A DNA stretch of 64,000 bases from Micrococcales bacterium (GTDB lineage: Bacteria > Actinomycetota > Actinomycetes > S36-B12 > UBA10799): positions 124,001 through 188,000 of the forward strand of contig JADJCR010000008.1 of assembly GCA_016703125.1 (NCBI GenBank). Reading direction: 5' to 3'. This document shows, piece after piece, positions 8,536 through 17,808 of this stretch. Each line of letters opens with the position of its first letter. The stretch's first letter is position 1. Position numbers and translations under genes: made by a program. The notes beneath the pieces were generated by a model. The model ran no database searches. It was not told where the DNA came from and saw only the letters and a list, made by a program, of their open reading frames with translations.

Positions 8536-11121
8536 TCAACCCGTGTTCTGCAGACCCGCCGCCAAGCCGTTGACGGTCAGCAGCAGCAACCGGCGCCACT
8601 CATCCCCGCCGCCGGCACGCACATGGGTCAGTGCGGCGAGTTGCAGTTCCGACAGCACGTCCACGTACGGCGCGCGCATGGCGATCGCCGATCCCAGTAC
8701 CACTTTGCGTTCCAGCAGCCGGTCCTGCTCGAGGACCTGCAGAACCAGGGACACGGTGAGGTCCATCTCGGCCAGGATGCGATCGGTGATGTCCGTCCGG
8801 CCGCCCAACGCGAGGAACCGTGCGGCCAGGTCTCGGTGGCTCTTGGCCAGGCTCATCTCGGCGATGTCGATCAGCGAGGTGAACAGTGGCCACTGCGCGT
8901 ACGCCAACCGCAGCAGGTCGAGGTCGTTGACGGCGGACAGACCCGTGCCGAGGCCGTACCAGCCCGGGATGTTGGCCCGCGTCTGCGACCACGCGAACAC
9001 CCAAGGAATGGCCCGCAGGTCGGACAGTTCACGGCCCGACGTCGCGGCACTCCGGCGCACCGGCCGGGAGCCCATCCGCAGCTCGCCGATCTCCTCCAAA
9101 GGGCTGGCTTCGGCGAGCACGTCGGCGCAACCGGGCGTGCGCACCAGGTCCCAGTAGGCCGCCCGGGAGGCCTGCGCCAGGTGTTCACCCAGTGCGGCGA
9201 ACCGGGTGGCCGCCTCGGCGTTGTGGTGCTCGACCTCCGGTGTGCCGGCCAGGAGCACGGCAGTGGTCAGCCGTTCGAGGTGCCGCTGCGCGATGGTGGT
9301 GTCGGCGTACCGCGCGAACACCACCTCCCCCTGTTCGGTCACCTTGAGCCGGCCGTCGACGCTGCCCGGTGGCTGCGCGATGATCGCGCGGTGCAACGGC
9401 CCGCCACCACGGCCCAGCGAGCCGCCGCGGCCGTGGAACATCGTGAGCGCGATGTCGTGGTCGCGCGCCCAGGCGACCATGGCCGTTTGGGCCCGTGCGA
9501 GCGTCAGGGTCGCCGCGGTCGGGCCGACGTCTTTGGCGGAGTCCGAGTACCCCAGCATCACCTCCACGCGGCGGTCGGTGCTTTCCAGCCATTTCTGCGT
9601 GGAGGCCATTTCCAGCCAGTCGGCGAGCACCTTGTCCGCCGCGGCCAGGTCGGCTCCGGTTTCGAACAGCGGCACGACATCCAGGCGCAGGGGTGCGGAA
9701 CCGACCGCCAGCCGGGCCAGCGCGCGCACCGCCACCAAGTTCGCGGCGGAGTGCGAGAACGACACGATGTAGCGTCCGCAGGACCTGTCCCCCCAGCGCT
9801 GCTGCAACCAGGACATGACCCGCAAGGTGTCCAGCACCTCACGGGTGCGCTCCTCGCGGGGCGCGACGTGGTCGGGCCACCCCTCGCGGGCCAGCCGGTC
9901 CAGGAACGCCGCGTTCTCCGCCGCCCCTTCCGGCGCATCGGGCACCTGTGCGAGCAGGTCCACCAGCGCCGCCCGGTGGACGTCGGAATGCTGCCGGACC
10001 TCCAACTCTGCGAGGTGGAAGCCGAACGTCTGCGCATACCAGATGAGGTGCTGCAGTTCGCCGTGGGCCGCCCGGCGGGCACCTCCCTGCGCGAGGGAAT
10101 CCTGCACCACCTGCAGGTCCGCGGTCAGCTCATCGGCGTCGCGGTAGGAGTACTCGGCGCGTCCTGCCCGCGTCGCGCGCAGACGTTCGGCGATGACCAG
10201 CATGCGCTGGCGGTGGGGTTCCCCGGGTGAGCCGGTGCGGATCTCGGCGAAGCGCTGCGGCATGGCTACCGCGTCACGGGCCAACGCATCCGTCAGCGCC
10301 CGCGACGGCGGGGTGTCGGCCTGGTCGGCGGTCAGCGTCCTGCCGACCCGCTCGACGGACACCTGCAACGCGGACAGCGCATGGTCGGCTTGCACGGCCA
10401 GGGTCTGCCGGGTCACTTCGGCGGTGACATACGGGTTGCCGTCCCGGTCCCCGCCCACCCACGAGCCGAACCGGACAAAGGCAGGCACCGGGGTCGGAAC
10501 GGTCCCGCTGCGCTGCCCGATGAGTGCATGTTCGGTGGCCCGGTACAAGCGCGGCACGGCGCGGATGAGGGTCTGATCGAAGACCGTCATGATCGTGCGG
10601 ACCTCGTCGAGGGGCTCGGGCTGGGTCATGCGCAGCGCGGAGGTGTGGTGCAGCAGTTCCACCTCCTCGAGGAGTCGCCGGTGGGCGGCGTCCTTCTCCT
10701 CCGGGCCGAGCCGCGGATTCTCCAGTCGCTGGAGCTGTTCGGACACCCGGCGCAGCGCGGTGGCGATGGCGCGGCGGCGGGCCTCCGTCGGGTGTGCGGT
10801 GAGCACCGGGTGGATCCGTAGACCGCCGAGCCGGTCCTTGATCCCGGCGGCTGCCGACACCGCCGGCCACAGATCCTCACCGGCGTCGGGGGCGTTGAGC
10901 AGGCGAACCCGGTGTCGCTCGTCGGCGAGGTTGACCAGGTGTAGGTGGACCGTCAAGGCGTCGGCCAGCCGGATGGCCTCCTGCGCGGTGGCGGGCGGCT
11001 CGAACCCTCCCCTGTGCATGGACGCGACCTGCGCGGCCACGCGCTCGAGACCGGCCTCGCGCAGCACCTGCTCGTGCACACCGGTGAGTAGGTGGAGTTC
11101 GCGGGTCAGTTGGCTGTCCAC
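8536..11121 (-). CDS. ppc: Phosphoenolpyruvate carboxylase
   Basis: 861 residues, somewhat shorter than the usual 880-930. It converts PEP and bicarbonate to oxaloacetate, replenishing the TCA cycle. The catalytic signatures are present: 'HPVLTAHPTEARRR' with the active-site His at about 110, 'GYSDSAKDVG' (about 530), the glycine-rich 'FHGRGGSLGRGGGP' with the catalytic Arg, and the hallmark C-terminus '..VNGLAAGLQNTG', which closes the active site. The shorter length comes mainly from the N-terminal part. It starts with GTG at 11121, without a strong ribosome site. The upstream region holds a nested inverted repeat at 11170-11206 that may regulate it. It is monocistronic and convergent with the beta-helix gene. 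Confidence 0.95.
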   Translation of the reverse strand: MDSQLTRELHLLTGVHEQVLREAGLERVAAQVASMHRGGFEPPATAQEAIRLADALTVHLHLVNLADERHRVRLLNAPDAGEDLWPAVSAAAGIKDRLGGLRIHPVLTAHPTEARRRAIATALRRVSEQLQRLENPRLGPEEKDAAHRRLLEEVELLHHTSALRMTQPEPLDEVRTIMTVFDQTLIRAVPRLYRATEHALIGQRSGTVPTPVPAFVRFGSWVGGDRDGNPYVTAEVTRQTLAVQADHALSALQVSVERVGRTLTADQADTPPSRALTDALARDAVAMPQRFAEIRTGSPGEPHRQRMLVIAERLRATRAGRAEYSYRDADELTADLQVVQDSLAQGGARRAAHGELQHLIWYAQTFGFHLAELEVRQHSDVHRAALVDLLAQVPDAPEGAAENAAFLDRLAREGWPDHVAPREERTREVLDTLRVMSWLQQRWGDRSCGRYIVSFSHSAANLVAVRALARLAVGSAPLRLDVVPLFETGADLAAADKVLADWLEMASTQKWLESTDRRVEVMLGYSDSAKDVGPTAATLTLARAQTAMVAWARDHDIALTMFHGRGGSLGRGGGPLHRAIIAQPPGSVDGRLKVTEQGEVVFARYADTTIAQRHLERLTTAVLLAGTPEVEHHNAEAATRFAALGEHLAQASRAAYWDLVRTPGCADVLAEASPLEEIGELRMGSRPVRRSAATSGRELSDLRAIPWVFAWSQTRANIPGWYGLGTGLSAVNDLDLLRLAYAQWPLFTSLIDIAEMSLAKSHRDLAARFLALGGRTDITDRILAEMDLTVSLVLQVLEQDRLLERKVVLGSAIAMRAPYVDVLSELQLAALTHVRAGGGDEWRRLLLLTVNGLAAGLQNTG

Positions 11122-11169
11122 ACGCAGCAGTGTGGCAGCGATCGCCCGGGCTTGACCCGGTTCGATGGT

Positions 11170-11206
11170 GGGTAACCTGCGTCAATTCAGTTGACCGTGG
11201 TTACCC
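11170..11206. promoter_or_regulatory. Nested inverted repeat in the ppc divergent promoter region
   Basis: An outer pair GGGTAACC/GGTTACCC and an inner pair GTCAA/TTGAC are arranged symmetrically around TTCAG. The site lies 49 bases upstream of the ppc start and about 140 bases before the divergent gene at 11346. It could be a repressor or activator operator; the TTGAC may also be part of a -35 box for the plus-strand gene. Confidence 0.5.
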
Positions 11207-11345
11207 AACATCCCCGTCACCACCCTGGGACGAACTGCGCAGCATCGCGGCCGCCCGTGCCGCCCCCCGGCCGCGGGCTTCGCGGAGGTTCGCATGTCGT
11301 GGTGAGTCACGTGTCCGGTGCGTCCGCCCCGGTACCGTGATCGGC

Positions 11346-12494
11346 ATGGGTGCACCCGGACGTGCGGACCTCAGTCGCATCATCGCCCAAGCGTTCGAGC
11401 CGACCCTGTTCGCGGACACCCCATTCCAGGCCGAGTTGTTGATGTCCGACGTGCTCGGCGGAGTCTGGAAAGGCGTGGATCACTCGCCCACGGACGCCGT
11501 CGTGCAGTTCTCGACGCAATTGGCCGGGGATAGCGCGAGTCTTGGGGCATTGAGCCGTGCCGTGCTGGAGGTCTTGGCGTTCATCGGGCCGCCTGAATCG
11601 GCTGAAGCGATCAGTGCGCTCGCGCTGAGGAGCACCGGCACGGCCCCGCGCTGGCTACCACTGCTGGACAACGTCGCCTTGCTCGAGATCGTCACCAGCG
11701 AGGACGTCTTCGGTGACCAAACGAACTACATCATGCAGTTCGGGTATCGCGATGGTGGGCGCGTAGTTGGCTGTCACATCATCATCGCGATGGTGGACCA
11801 CAACCTGCATCTGATGAAGGATGCGTTCATCGTCGAGGGGCCCACGTTCGAGCAGTTGACGGCGGTCTTCAACTCGGACCCCGACCTCTACGTGCTGCCA
11901 GTCCCCGATCTCGCGTATGTGGCCGGGGCCATCACCCGGGCGATGGACAGCACGGACTTGACGGTGGATGTCGGCGAACTGCTCGGGGAAGAGACGGCAT
12001 CGACGTGGTACCTGCTGCGCTCCCGGGTCCGGCGTTGCCTGCCCGCACCCCGGGACGCTCCCAAGCCGCACCCAGCGGCCGAGCGCGACAAGGATCGCCG
12101 GGCGTTCCTGCGGGCCAAGGTCACCAAGGACTTCCTGGCCACCGAGGTCGAAGGGCAACTGCCGGATCCCCAGATGGTGGACCTGTTGGCGCAGTTGTTC
12201 ATCGATTTCGCGTGCGACCTGCGGGGTCGCCCGGAGGTCTGGTCACCGACCACCGTGGAGATGTTCCTGTGCGATTTCGCACCCTCGGTGGTCTGGCAGG
12301 CCGATCACATTGCCTGGGTGGCGCCGACGCTCAGAGTGTTCGTCGAGTGGGCTCAGAAGCGGCGCCCCGTCGTCATCCGTGGCCGCCACGCGACCCAGGA
12401 GGCCATCGACCAGTTCGCCGGGGACTTCATCCACGGTGCACGCCGTGCTGCGCTGGGCGTGGCTGTCGCGGCGCAGATCTCCGAGGAGCAGTAG
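11346..12494 (+). CDS. Conserved hypothetical protein
   Basis: 382 residues from the ATG at 11346. I do not recognise a characterised family. The N-terminal two thirds are of mixed helical/strand character with no transmembrane segment or signal peptide. A basic linker ('AAERDKDRRAFLRAKVTKDF') leads to a helical C-terminal domain of about 125 residues, including 'DFACDLRGRPEVWSPTTVEM' and a Trp-rich stretch ('WQADHIAWVAP'). The two-part layout is typical of uncharacterised actinobacterial cytoplasmic proteins. It stands alone between ppc, read divergently, and a transporter gene on the same strand 83 bases downstream. Confidence 0.7.
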   Translation: MGAPGRADLSRIIAQAFEPTLFADTPFQAELLMSDVLGGVWKGVDHSPTDAVVQFSTQLAGDSASLGALSRAVLEVLAFIGPPESAEAISALALRSTGTAPRWLPLLDNVALLEIVTSEDVFGDQTNYIMQFGYRDGGRVVGCHIIIAMVDHNLHLMKDAFIVEGPTFEQLTAVFNSDPDLYVLPVPDLAYVAGAITRAMDSTDLTVDVGELLGEETASTWYLLRSRVRRCLPAPRDAPKPHPAAERDKDRRAFLRAKVTKDFLATEVEGQLPDPQMVDLLAQLFIDFACDLRGRPEVWSPTTVEMFLCDFAPSVVWQADHIAWVAPTLRVFVEWAQKRRPVVIRGRHATQEAIDQFAGDFIHGARRAALGVAVAAQISEEQ

Positions 12495-12577
12495 CCACCA
12501 ATCCACAGAAGTGACATTCCGGTACTGAGACGACTAGGCTCAGGCAGACCTCATTGCCGGCGGCTTCGGGAGTCACG

Positions 12578-13447
12578 ATGGAGACCACACTTCTGCCCCT
12601 CGCCCTCGGGTTGATCATGCTGGGCCTCGGGCTCAGCCTCACCACCGACGACTTCGCCCACGTGGCGCGTCACCCCAAAGCGGTGGCGATCGCCCTGGTC
12701 TGCCAGATCCTCGTGCTGCCGGTCATCTGTTTCGGGCTGGTGAAGTTGTTCGGCCTGCCGCCGATCCTGGCCGTCGGCATGATGCTGCTGGCCGCCTCAC
12801 CCGGTGGCACGACCGCCAACCTCTACAGCCACCTGTTCCGCGGGGATGTGGCCCTGAACATCAGCCTTACGGCGATCAACTCGGTGCTTGCCGTGTTCAC
12901 GTTGCCGATCGTGGTGAACCTGTCGATCGCGTACTTCGCGCCGGACGGTGACCGGGTCGGGCTGCAGTTCCAGAAGACGCTGGAGGTCTTCGCCATCGTG
13001 CTGCTGCCGGTGGTCATCGGCATGCTCATCCGACGCTGGCGCCCGGCGTTCGCGGATCGCATGGACAAGCCCGTGCGCATCGGGTCCGCGGTGATCCTGG
13101 CGCTGGTGATCGTGGGCGCGGTGATCAGCAACCTGGAGATCCTGCGGGCGAACTTCGCGTCGCTGGCCGGCATCACCATCGTGTTCTGCGCACTGAGCCT
13201 CACCATCGGCTACGTCGTGCCGCGCATGTTCCGCGTCACGGAGGGCGAGTCGATCGCGACCTCCTTCGAGGTGGGCATCCACAACGCGACGCTGGCGATC
13301 GTCGTCGCCCAGTCCGTCCTGCTGAGTACCGAGATGTCCCTGCCCGCGGCCATCTACGGCGTGCTGATGTTCTTCATCGCGGCAGCCTTCGGTTTCCTGA
13401 TCAAGCGCCGTGCGGATCGGCGATCCGAAACCCCGGTTCCGGCTTGA
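12578..13447 (+). CDS. Bile acid:sodium symporter family transporter
   Basis: 289 residues, strongly hydrophobic, with about nine membrane segments. 'LGLGLSLTTDDFAHVARHPK' near the N-terminus and 'LLAASPGGTTANLYSHLFRG' are diagnostic of the BASS family (PF01758), as is 'EVGIHNATLAIVVA' in the second half, which forms part of the sodium-coupled substrate site. Bacterial members import pyruvate, pantoate, bile acids or other organic anions with sodium; the substrate here cannot be deduced. The ATG at 12578 places the first membrane helix directly at the N-terminus. It is read towards the HNH endonuclease gene, with about 20 bases between the stops. Confidence 0.85.
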   Translation: METTLLPLALGLIMLGLGLSLTTDDFAHVARHPKAVAIALVCQILVLPVICFGLVKLFGLPPILAVGMMLLAASPGGTTANLYSHLFRGDVALNISLTAINSVLAVFTLPIVVNLSIAYFAPDGDRVGLQFQKTLEVFAIVLLPVVIGMLIRRWRPAFADRMDKPVRIGSAVILALVIVGAVISNLEILRANFASLAGITIVFCALSLTIGYVVPRMFRVTEGESIATSFEVGIHNATLAIVVAQSVLLSTEMSLPAAIYGVLMFFIAAAFGFLIKRRADRRSETPVPA

Positions 13448-13467
13448 ACCTGTGCCAGCCTGAGTGC

Positions 13468-14673
13468 TCAGTCCCGGCGGTGGTAGTTGTGGGCGGTCGT
13501 TCTGTGCTGGGTCCCTAGCGGGCTGGTCCACACCAGGTCGTGGCGGGGCGTGCTGGGATCGTGACGGACCTGCCAGGCGGAGTGGGTCTTGATCCGGTGG
13601 TGGTGCCGGCACAGTCCGGCGAGGTCGACGGCGCGGGTCTTGCCCCTCGGCCACGGGACGATGTGGTCGCAATCCAGGTACTCGGCGCGGCGGTGGCAGC
13701 CGGGGAAGCGGCAGGTGAGGTCGCGGGCCTTGACGGCGTTGCGGATGCGCTCGGGGATGCGGTAGGTCTCGGCGTTGAGATCCACCAGCCGCCCGGACAG
13801 CGGATCGGTCACCAGGCGCCGCCAGCGGGCATCGGGGGAGAAGCAGAGGCGGCGTGCCAGTTCGGACGGGATCGGGCCGAGTTGCTTGGTTTCCGCGCCG
13901 TACTCGTTGTCGCCAATGAGGGTGTCGGCGGGGATGACGACGTCGACGCTGACCTGAAACGTGCAGTGCGCCTCGAGGAAGCCGGTCAAGGCATCCGCGC
14001 GACGCTGGTCGCGGGTGCGGGCGTCTCCCTGACCGTGGGGGTCGGGGCAGTCCGGTGAGTCGGCGAGCGCCTCGAGGGCCTGCATGAACGCCTCGGCGAC
14101 CTCGGCAGACAGGTAGGCGCACACGTCGGCCATGCCGTGGCCGCGCGGGATGATGCTGACCCCGCGGTTGTCGAGTGCGCGCTTGCGAAGGGTGTCGTCG
14201 GGGTCGTGGTCGCAGGTGAGTCCAAGCAAGTACTTGCGCAGTTGATGGGGGGTGTGGTCTTCCGCGTACTCCAGCGCCAGCAGTTCGAGGTGCTCGCGGC
14301 GCGGGTCGGGTATCTCGCGCAGTTCGTCGATGATGCGCTGGGCCTTGGTCCAGTCGATGCGGCCCTCGGCCAGCGCGGCCCATACCACCTCGCGGGAACA
14401 GAGGTGGACGCTGTCATCGGTGAGATGCTCCGCCGAGCGCGGCGACATGGCCAGCGTGACAGCGACCGTTTCCGCCGACCCGGACATGGAGTGGCTCGCA
14501 GCACGGATGCGCGCGTCGAGTTCGGTGATGACGGCGGCCTGCCGGGCCTGCAGCCCGCGCATCTCGCCACTGACCGCCTGGAGTTCATCCACGAGCTCCT
14601 GGTCGCCGAGGGCCCGTGCGTCCGCGAGCGCGGTGCTCACGGACGGGAACGGGTCTTCGGGGAGTTCGGGCAT
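13468..14673 (-). CDS. HNH endonuclease with DUF222 (13E12 repeat family)
   Basis: 401 residues. The N-terminal two thirds match the DUF222/13E12 domain of actinobacterial repeat-family proteins ('LAEGRIDWTKAQRIIDELRE', 'DVCAYLSAEVAEAFMQALEA'). The C-terminus is a treble-clef HNH nuclease: 'CRFPGCHRRAEYLDCDHIVP' followed by 'LAGLCRHHHRIKTH', with two zinc-binding Cys pairs and the catalytic His. The family occurs in many copies in actinobacterial genomes and is often DNA-damage inducible. Here a near-consensus LexA box lies 10 bases upstream of the ATG at 14673, so SOS control is likely. The cellular target is not known. Confidence 0.9.
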   Translation of the reverse strand: MPELPEDPFPSVSTALADARALGDQELVDELQAVSGEMRGLQARQAAVITELDARIRAASHSMSGSAETVAVTLAMSPRSAEHLTDDSVHLCSREVVWAALAEGRIDWTKAQRIIDELREIPDPRREHLELLALEYAEDHTPHQLRKYLLGLTCDHDPDDTLRKRALDNRGVSIIPRGHGMADVCAYLSAEVAEAFMQALEALADSPDCPDPHGQGDARTRDQRRADALTGFLEAHCTFQVSVDVVIPADTLIGDNEYGAETKQLGPIPSELARRLCFSPDARWRRLVTDPLSGRLVDLNAETYRIPERIRNAVKARDLTCRFPGCHRRAEYLDCDHIVPWPRGKTRAVDLAGLCRHHHRIKTHSAWQVRHDPSTPRHDLVWTSPLGTQHRTTAHNYHRRD

Positions 14674-14682
14674 ACCTCAGTA

Positions 14683-14698
14683 TAGAACACATGTTCGA
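14683..14698 (-). promoter_or_regulatory. LexA (SOS) box for the HNH gene
   Basis: Read on the plus strand the site is TAGAACACATGTTCGA, one mismatch from the actinobacterial SOS consensus TCGAAC-N4-GTTCGA. It lies 10-25 bases upstream of the HNH start codon, where bound LexA would block initiation. Confidence 0.75.
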
Positions 14699-14730
14699 AC
14701 CGGGCAAGAACCTGTGCACAGCTGGGTAAT

Positions 14731-14934
14731 CTAGAGGTCGGGGATGTCGGACGGGTCGGGCTCTCGTGCGGGTCCCATATTCGGTTCCGGAATGTCCGTC
14801 AGATCCGCGTCGGAGAGTATCTGCTCATCGGTGGTGGGCCCGGATCCCTCGCCGGGTATGTCCGTGTCCAGCAACGAATCATCGGGGATCTCGCCCGTAA
14901 CCGGGACTGCGGAATCAGAGTTTGGATCGCTCAT
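14731..14934 (-). CDS. Very acidic small hypothetical protein
   Basis: 67 residues, rich in Asp, Glu, Pro and Ser, with repeated 'DIP'-type units ('LLDTDIPGEG', 'DLTDIPEPN', 'DPSDIPDL'), and probably disordered. It follows another small ORF on the same strand after 51 bases, suggesting a short operon driven from the promoter at 15162-15190. The ribosome site is weak and no family is recognised, so it may not be a real gene. Confidence 0.4.
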   Translation of the reverse strand: MSDPNSDSAVPVTGEIPDDSLLDTDIPGEGSGPTTDEQILSDADLTDIPEPNMGPAREPDPSDIPDL

Positions 14935-14985
14935 GGCTGCGATGTACCCACCAGCGGCTGGATCAACCGCCGGGAACCTCCCCGA

Positions 14986-15144
14986 TCAGTTCTGGGAGAA
15001 GGGCTTGACGCGGCTACCGTCGGCCGCGATGGGGGCGATGGTCGAAATGCGATCAGGCTCGACGTCGTCGACAAGATGCGCGACGAATGCCCAAGTCCGA
15101 TGCAGAACCTTGCGTCCTGGCCGAATCCTCACATTGCTGTTCAT
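14986..15144 (-). CDS. Small hypothetical protein (52 residues)
   Basis: A short gene from ATG 15144 to the stop at 14986. The start has a good ribosome site (AGGTGAGG, 6 bases away) and a plausible sigma-70 promoter 18 bases further up, which is why I call it despite its length. The product is basic at the N-terminus ('RIRPGRKVLHRTW') and ends 'DGSRVKPFSQN'. No family is recognised. It may be co-transcribed with the acidic protein at 14731-14934. Confidence 0.5.
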   Translation of the reverse strand: MNSNVRIRPGRKVLHRTWAFVAHLVDDVEPDRISTIAPIAADGSRVKPFSQN

Positions 15145-15161
15145 CAGTTCACCTCACCTCT

Positions 15162-15190
15162 ATCATATCGACGAAAACCGGCTCTGTCTG
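15162..15190 (-). promoter_or_regulatory. Sigma-70-like promoter for the small-ORF pair
   Basis: On the minus strand there is a -35-like CAGACA (15190-15185), a 17-base spacer and a -10 TATGAT (15167-15162), followed by the ribosome site and ATG at 15144. This is one of the few AT-rich, near-consensus promoters visible in the window. Confidence 0.45.
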
Positions 15191-15263
15191 AAGGGGATGA
15201 CGAGTGATTCCTCTCACACAGGGGGAATCGACGACGATATCCGTTGAACCTCTCCCCCATGGG

Positions 15264-16442
15264 TCACCCTAGCAGCACTCGTCGCAGGGCCTTGCGCAGC
15301 AGTTTCACGGTCCGGTGGGCGTGCTTGCGCTCGATCTCGCAGACCCGCGCTTCTTCGGGATCGTCGGTCTCGGCGCGAGACTGCCGCCACGCGATCTCCT
15401 GCTCCTCGTTCCAGCGGATGAGTTCCAGCAGCAGGTCGGGATCGTTGCCGCAGATCTTGGCGGCGTCCTTGGGCCGCAGCGCGCCCGGGCGTTCGGCATC
15501 CAATTGCAGGATGCTGAGCATCGCCGGGTGGATGTCGTCGTCCTCCTCGGGTTCGTCCGCCGAGGGCTCTCCCACGAAATGCCGGCCCCCGACCCGCTCG
15601 ACCAGGTCCGCTTCCTGCTTCGCGACTTCATCGCACATGTGGGTCAGCAGCGCCTGGAACTGCGTCGGCGCGAACGGCCAGCCCAGCAGTCCGGCAGTGG
15701 CGATCACCGTGGAGTTGTGCAGGATGAACTTGACGCCGTCGACGGCCCGGTTCAGGCGGTCGACCTCCCGCAGCGCAGCGTCGTGGTCGGCCACGTCCTT
15801 GGCCATTAGCGCGAACAGGCGGATCATGGGGCTGCCCTCCTGCGTGCGGACGAAGAGCACAGTGCGCCCGGTGCGGATGGGGATGTCGCCGTCGTCATCG
15901 CGGTCCGGCACCTCGTTGAGGATGTGGGACAAGGTGTGCTCAACGAGCCCGTCCAACGCCGCCCGGCTGTCCGGGAAAGTCGCCGGTGATTCCGGTTCAA
16001 CTTCGCCCGCAGTGGCCGGGAACGGCTCGGAGTGCCACGCGAGGCCGTCGCTGCGCAGGTACGACGGGTGCAGGATGCCGAACACCTCGCGCATCGCCGC
16101 GACCGCCATGCTGGCCGCCTGGTCCACATGCGTGAGGGGCAACTGGATCCAGTAGTTGGGAATCTCGTCGCAGGGCCTGTTGAAGCCCACCTCACGCAGG
16201 CGTTTGCGGCCGGCTTTGGCGAGCTTCCAGACACCATCCAGGACGCGGTTGCTCGCTGCCTCCAGCAGGACCTTGTCGCCGGCACGCAGTGCCTGGACGT
16301 ACGGTGTGGGGCTCTCGGAGTCGAGTTCGAGGTGGACGCTCTGACCCTCCTCCAGGCGGTCCAGGGTCTCGGCCAGGCACGCCCGGTAGTCCTTCCACGC
16401 CGCCTCGATCATGGCGTCCAGATCAGGCGTCGGATCGCTCAT
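15264..16442 (-). CDS. TY-Chap (YbjN-like) domain protein
   Basis: 392 residues from ATG 16442, which follows an AAGGAGGTG site. The N-terminal half ('PYVQALRAGDKVLLEAASN', 'LREVGFNRPCDEIPNYWIQL') and the following domain ('DDDGDIPIRTGRTVLFVRTQ', 'VDRLNRAVDGVKFILHNSTV') look like the two tandem YbjN/CesT-fold domains annotated in actinobacteria as T3SS/YbjN peptide-binding chaperones (TY-Chap). The C-terminal 100 residues are charged and helical. Such proteins are thought to bind peptides in conflict- or secretion-related settings, but none with this exact layout has a proven role that I can name. No partner gene is adjacent. Confidence 0.7.
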   Translation of the reverse strand: MSDPTPDLDAMIEAAWKDYRACLAETLDRLEEGQSVHLELDSESPTPYVQALRAGDKVLLEAASNRVLDGVWKLAKAGRKRLREVGFNRPCDEIPNYWIQLPLTHVDQAASMAVAAMREVFGILHPSYLRSDGLAWHSEPFPATAGEVEPESPATFPDSRAALDGLVEHTLSHILNEVPDRDDDGDIPIRTGRTVLFVRTQEGSPMIRLFALMAKDVADHDAALREVDRLNRAVDGVKFILHNSTVIATAGLLGWPFAPTQFQALLTHMCDEVAKQEADLVERVGGRHFVGEPSADEPEEDDDIHPAMLSILQLDAERPGALRPKDAAKICGNDPDLLLELIRWNEEQEIAWRQSRAETDDPEEARVCEIERKHAHRTVKLLRKALRRVLLG

Positions 16443-16670
16443 CTGGCCACCTCCTTCCCCGTTTCTCACACTTCCAAGGTACGGGTGGTGTAACATTTCC
16501 GGGGGGCGAATGGACGGCTTGCGCCCGCCTGCTCCCTTTGCGCCGATCAACCCGACCAGATCACCCGTGAAGGTGACTGCGTCGTCCGGCGCGCGCACTG
16601 TGGCCGCGTGAAGAATGGTCCATGGGTGGATGCGGAGCAGACGGGCGCACGGAGTCCCTATCGTGTGGGC

Positions 16671-17749
16671 ATGTCCAAGCGCAAGGTGACGGTTCTCGGG
16701 GGCGGCAACGGCGGGCGCACGGCGGCCGCGGAGTTCGGCCTCGGCGGCCACGAGGTGACGCTTTACGAGGTGCCGCAGTTCGCCGCGGGTCTCGACGCGA
16801 TCGCCCGGGCCGGACACATCGTCGCCCACGGTGAGATCCAGGGCACGGCGCCGGTCCGCGTGGAGGCCGACCTGGCGAATGCCGTCGCCGGATCCGACGT
16901 GGTCTTCGTGGTCGTGCCCACCAACCACCACCGGGCGTTCGCGCGGATGCTCGCACCGTTGCTGACCGACGGCGCGAACGTGGTGCTGATGCCGGGGCTC
17001 GCTGGGTTCGCTGGAGTGGCCCAGCACCTGAACGCCGATGTGACGGTCTCGGAGATTGCAGCACTGCCGTACGCCACCCGGATCACGGGGCCCACGGAGG
17101 TCACCGTGTTCGGCCGGCGCCGGATCGTGTCGGTCGGCACGTTCCCCGCGCAGCGCACCGACCGGGTCGCGGCCATCCTTGACGATCTGTACCCGGGCAT
17201 CGACGTGATGCCCAATGTCCTGGCCGCCGGCCTGAGCAACCCCAACCCGACCCTGCACTGCTTGGGAGTGCTGCTGTCCGCCAGTCGCATCGAGTACAGC
17301 CACGGTGAGTTCTACTACTACGAGGAGGGCATGACCCCGCACGTCTGCCAGGCCATCGAAGCGATCGACGCGGAACGACTGGCCATCGGCGCGGCCTTCG
17401 GCATCGACCTGCTGAGCCTGATCGACACCTACCCGGTGATGGGTTACGGCCCGCAAGGCGACAGTTTCTGGTCGGTGATCCGGGGGTGGCGGCGCTGCAC
17501 GGGATCAAGGGACCGTCGCAGGTCGACTCCCGCTACCTCACCGAGGATGTGCCTGTGGGTCTGACGATCTACTCTCAACTCGGCCGGCAGGCCGGGACGG
17601 AGCCGGTCCTGATGGAGTCGGTGATCAACCTGCCCTCCGCGCTGCTCGGCACCGACTTCGCCGAGGACCGCCGCACCCTTGAGCGCTGCGGGCTGGCCGG
17701 GATGGACCGTGACGCGATCCTGGAGTACGTGACGACCGGTGCGAGGTAG
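16671..17749 (+). pseudogene. NAD/NADP octopine/nopaline dehydrogenase family, single frameshift
   Basis: The first 270 residues (from ATG 16671) hold a Rossmann NAD(P) site ('KVTVLGGGNGGRTAAAEFGL') and the catalytic-domain features of opine dehydrogenases ('VLAAGLSNPNPTLHCLGVLL', 'YYYEEGMTPHVCQAIEAID'). The frame is lost at about 17484 in a run of five G. The next frame continues the same protein with 'ALHGIKGPSQVDSRYLTEDV' and 'LLGTDFAEDRRTLERCGLAG' to the stop at 17749. One added G restores about 359 residues, the usual size. The enzyme would couple an amino acid to a 2-oxoacid with NAD(P)H. This is probably an intact gene with a consensus error rather than a decayed one. Confidence 0.8.
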
Positions 17750-17808
17750 CTGCCCGCCCACGCCGAAACGGCCCGTGCCCACAGGCGACGGACCGCTTCG
17801 GGCGGGGT

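Noticed and set aside
12797..14383. 528-codon open frame on the minus strand
   Set aside because: It overlaps the transporter and HNH genes in other frames and has no recognisable protein features.
17750..17808. Possible terminator hairpin (CCCGCCC ... GGGCGGG)
   Set aside because: The loop is too long (about 40 bases) and the arms short for a confident call.
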